The notes under the pieces: model-generated
What the model was told of the DNA's origin: nothing
Database searches by the model: none
The model's input: the letters and a program-made list of their open reading frames with translations, nothing else
Source: Chrysomallon squamiferum
Lineage: Eukaryota > Mollusca > Gastropoda > Neomphalida > Peltospiridae
Direction: 5' to 3'
NCBI GenBank assembly: GCA_012295275.1
Contig: CM022675.1
Location: 11,852,016-11,902,015, forward strand
Length of the DNA stretch: 50,000 bases
Shown here: in pieces, positions 48,151 through 50,000 of the stretch
How positions within the stretch are numbered: the stretch's first letter is position 1
Layout of the letters: every line of letters starts with the position of its first letter
Translations under genes and position numbers: made by a program

Positions 48151-48180
<30 letters not shown>
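47994..48180 (+). repeat. (AAT)n-(ATT)n short inverted array and (TA)n
   Basis: AAT units at about 47992-48008 switch to ATT units to about 48078, then poly(T) and a TA block at about 48149-48171. Confidence 0.92.
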
Positions 48181-48181
<1 letters not shown>

Positions 48182-48549
48182 TCTATCAGTATAACTGCAT
48201 GTAACATATTTTTATATTTTATGTAGGCGTAGGGTGCGATACCATAAATTCTTTTTAAAATATCTTTTGAACTGATTCATGATTGTTTTTTTATTCATTA
48301 AACAAATTTGTAAAAATGCAAGTAATAAGATGTTGGGGTTTTTTTGTTGAGTTGTTTTTTTTGAGTCGCTAATGACTGCCTAAAATTATAGTAAGCGCAT
48401 GTAATTACCTTTTTTTTTTTCTTCCTTAAATACATTTTTGTAGTACATGTTTATGCATGGGAAAATAAGGAAGAATTTTCTGATAATTAATTAAGACTGA
48501 GTTAATTAATTAATTAGTATGGGAGTGAAAAAGCTATAGCCATCGATCT

Positions 48550-48903
48550 AATTATTATTGTTATTATTATTATTACTATTATTATTATTATATGGATTAT
48601 TATTATTATCATAATCATCATTACTATTTTACTATTACTATTATTATTATTATCATTATTATTAATAGTAGTAGTAGTAGTAGTATTACTATTAGTATTA
48701 TTTATGTTGTTGTTATTGCTCTTCTTCTTCTTCTGCTTCTTCTTCTTCTTATTATTATTATCGTTATCATCATTATCATCATTATTATTGTTGTTTTTAT
48801 TATTATTATGATTATTATTATTATCGTTATCATCATTATTATTTTTGTTTTTATCATTATTATTATTATTATTATTTTATTATTATTATTATTATTATTG
48901 TTT

Positions 48904-48944
<41 letters not shown>

Positions 48945-48945
48945 A
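48550..48945 (+). repeat. Imperfect ATT/ATC/CTT/GTT trinucleotide array
   Basis: About 400 bp of trinucleotide units changing type along its length, ending in a clean (GTT)n block at about 48905-48942. Confidence 0.94.
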
Positions 48946-49159
48946 GTGTTAGTGTGTTAGAAGACACTGTTCACTCTTGGATAATACGTTTTGACGTACG
49001 ATTTTGTTCAGTGATGAAGTGTTTTAAGATTATGGATTAGTGTGTACGTATTTATGTATTTAACAAGATCAAACTCATTTAATCACATTATCCGTTTTAA
49101 CTCCGTCCGCATGAGAGAAGTTTGTTTTGTTAATTTTCTAAAGATAAGTACGTTATTAT

Positions 49160-49790
49160 CGTCAGTTTATTTATTTATTTATTTATTTATGTACCTATTT
49201 TAATTTCTATCCCAGCTCATATATTAGTTGCTTAATTAATTAATTATTTAATTGTATGTATGTTTGTATGTATTGATAATGTTTTGACTAAGGTTCGAAG
49301 TATCAAGAACCGGTATAACTGATTTTACATTTGTCTGTTTTATGTATTTATTTATTTATTTGTTTGAATGTTTGATTGTTTGTTTGTTTGTTTGTTTGTT
49401 TGTTTGTTTGTTTGTTTTATTTATTCATTTATTTTATTTTATTTTAATTATTTATTTACTTATTTTATTTTATTTTATTTTATTTATTTACTTATTTTAT
49501 TTTATTTTATTTTATTTATTTTTTTACTTATTTTATTTTATTTTATTTTATTTATTTATTTATTTATTTTTTTATTTTTACATTCAATTATTTACTTAAT
49601 AATTGAATATTATATCTAATTAATTACTTTATAATTAATTGATTTTTCTATCTATCTATCTATCTACCTACCTACCTACCTACTTATCTATCTATCTATC
49701 TATCCATCTATATCTGTAGCTAGCTATCTATCTGTCTGTCTGTCTCTCTGTCAGTCTGTCTACCTACCTATCTGTCTGTATTGTTGTTTT
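49160..49790 (+). repeat. (TTTA)n, (TTTG)n, (TTTTA)n and (CTAT)n arrays
   Basis: ATTT units near 49165-49190, TTTG units at about 49377-49415, TTTTA and TTTA units at about 49430-49570, then CTAT/CTAC/CTGT tetranucleotides at about 49650-49790. The remainder to 50000 is unique AT-rich DNA without a gene. Confidence 0.93.
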
Positions 49791-50000
49791 TCTATCTCGC
49801 TATCTATGTATGTTTTTGTTTGTTTACTGATGTTTATTGCAATTACTCTGAAATTCAATAACAAATATATTTTTATAATAACAACCAAAAACTATTTTTT
49901 TTAAAACTAATTATTAGCAGACATTCATTATACTGCCAGCGTATTGCATAATTAATTTTAATGTTCTGTTTACATTTAGAACATACAGAGTACATTTGAT

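Overview
The window is AT-rich animal nuclear DNA, packed with microsatellites ((AAT)n, (GA)n, (TA)n, (GTAT)n, (AAAT)n and homopolymer A/T). It holds one intron-rich gene that can be read completely and one short intronless gene. There are no bacterial, viral or organellar features and no recognisable retroelement protein. The intron-rich conserved gene and the microsatellite load fit a lophotrochozoan such as a mollusc, but that is an inference: nothing in the sequence fixes the species.

Region 1 (about 1.9-11.5 kb, minus strand): a complete 12-exon gene for mitochondrial serine hydroxymethyltransferase (SHMT2 type). All exon phases join without a frame break and give 501 codons plus stop, against 504 in human SHMT2. 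Exon 1 is only 24 codons, encodes a basic mitochondrial presequence and lies 2.1 kb upstream of exon 2. The introns carry most of the gene's oddities. Intron 6 has six tandem copies of its own 3' splice site plus the first codons of exon 7. Intron 4 has a tandem of roughly 30-bp units, intron 9 a pure (GA)n tract, and intron 5 a long mixed tetranucleotide array.

Region 2 (11.5-27 kb): mostly non-coding. It contains a 24-bp minisatellite built around ACGTCA/TGACGTCA (15.67-15.83 kb), a 60-bp tandem (17.77-17.95 kb), a 17-bp perfect inverted repeat spanning 1.16 kb (20.35-21.51 kb), a 149-bp (TA)n tract and many (AAT)n arrays. One 49-nt exon-like segment and one short ORF are weak gene candidates.

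Region 3 (27.2-30.2 kb, minus strand): an intronless coding exon for a 181-residue protein that I recognise as PRR15/PRR15L-like, from its basic N-terminus (RKKSKE) and the SVSRSGRFKQK...LDRPELF core, followed by a low-complexity Ser/Gln-rich tail. The GC-richer DNA upstream (28-30.2 kb) may hold its promoter or a 5' exon.

Region 4 (30.2-50 kb): simple repeats with islands of unique sequence. On the minus strand there are isolated, splice-site-bounded open segments: two phase-compatible ones at 41.2-40.7 kb, and one at 33.2 kb that encodes a membrane-spanning stretch. These suggest pieces of a long-intron gene, but they are low-confidence. Several unique islands carry regulatory-looking palindromes (CRE, E2F-like, AP-1/MARE-like, CArG/E-box).

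I see no multi-gene system. The most unusual items are the multiplied splice acceptor/microexon cassette in SHMT2, the CRE-like minisatellite and the recurrence of perfect TGACGTCA sites.
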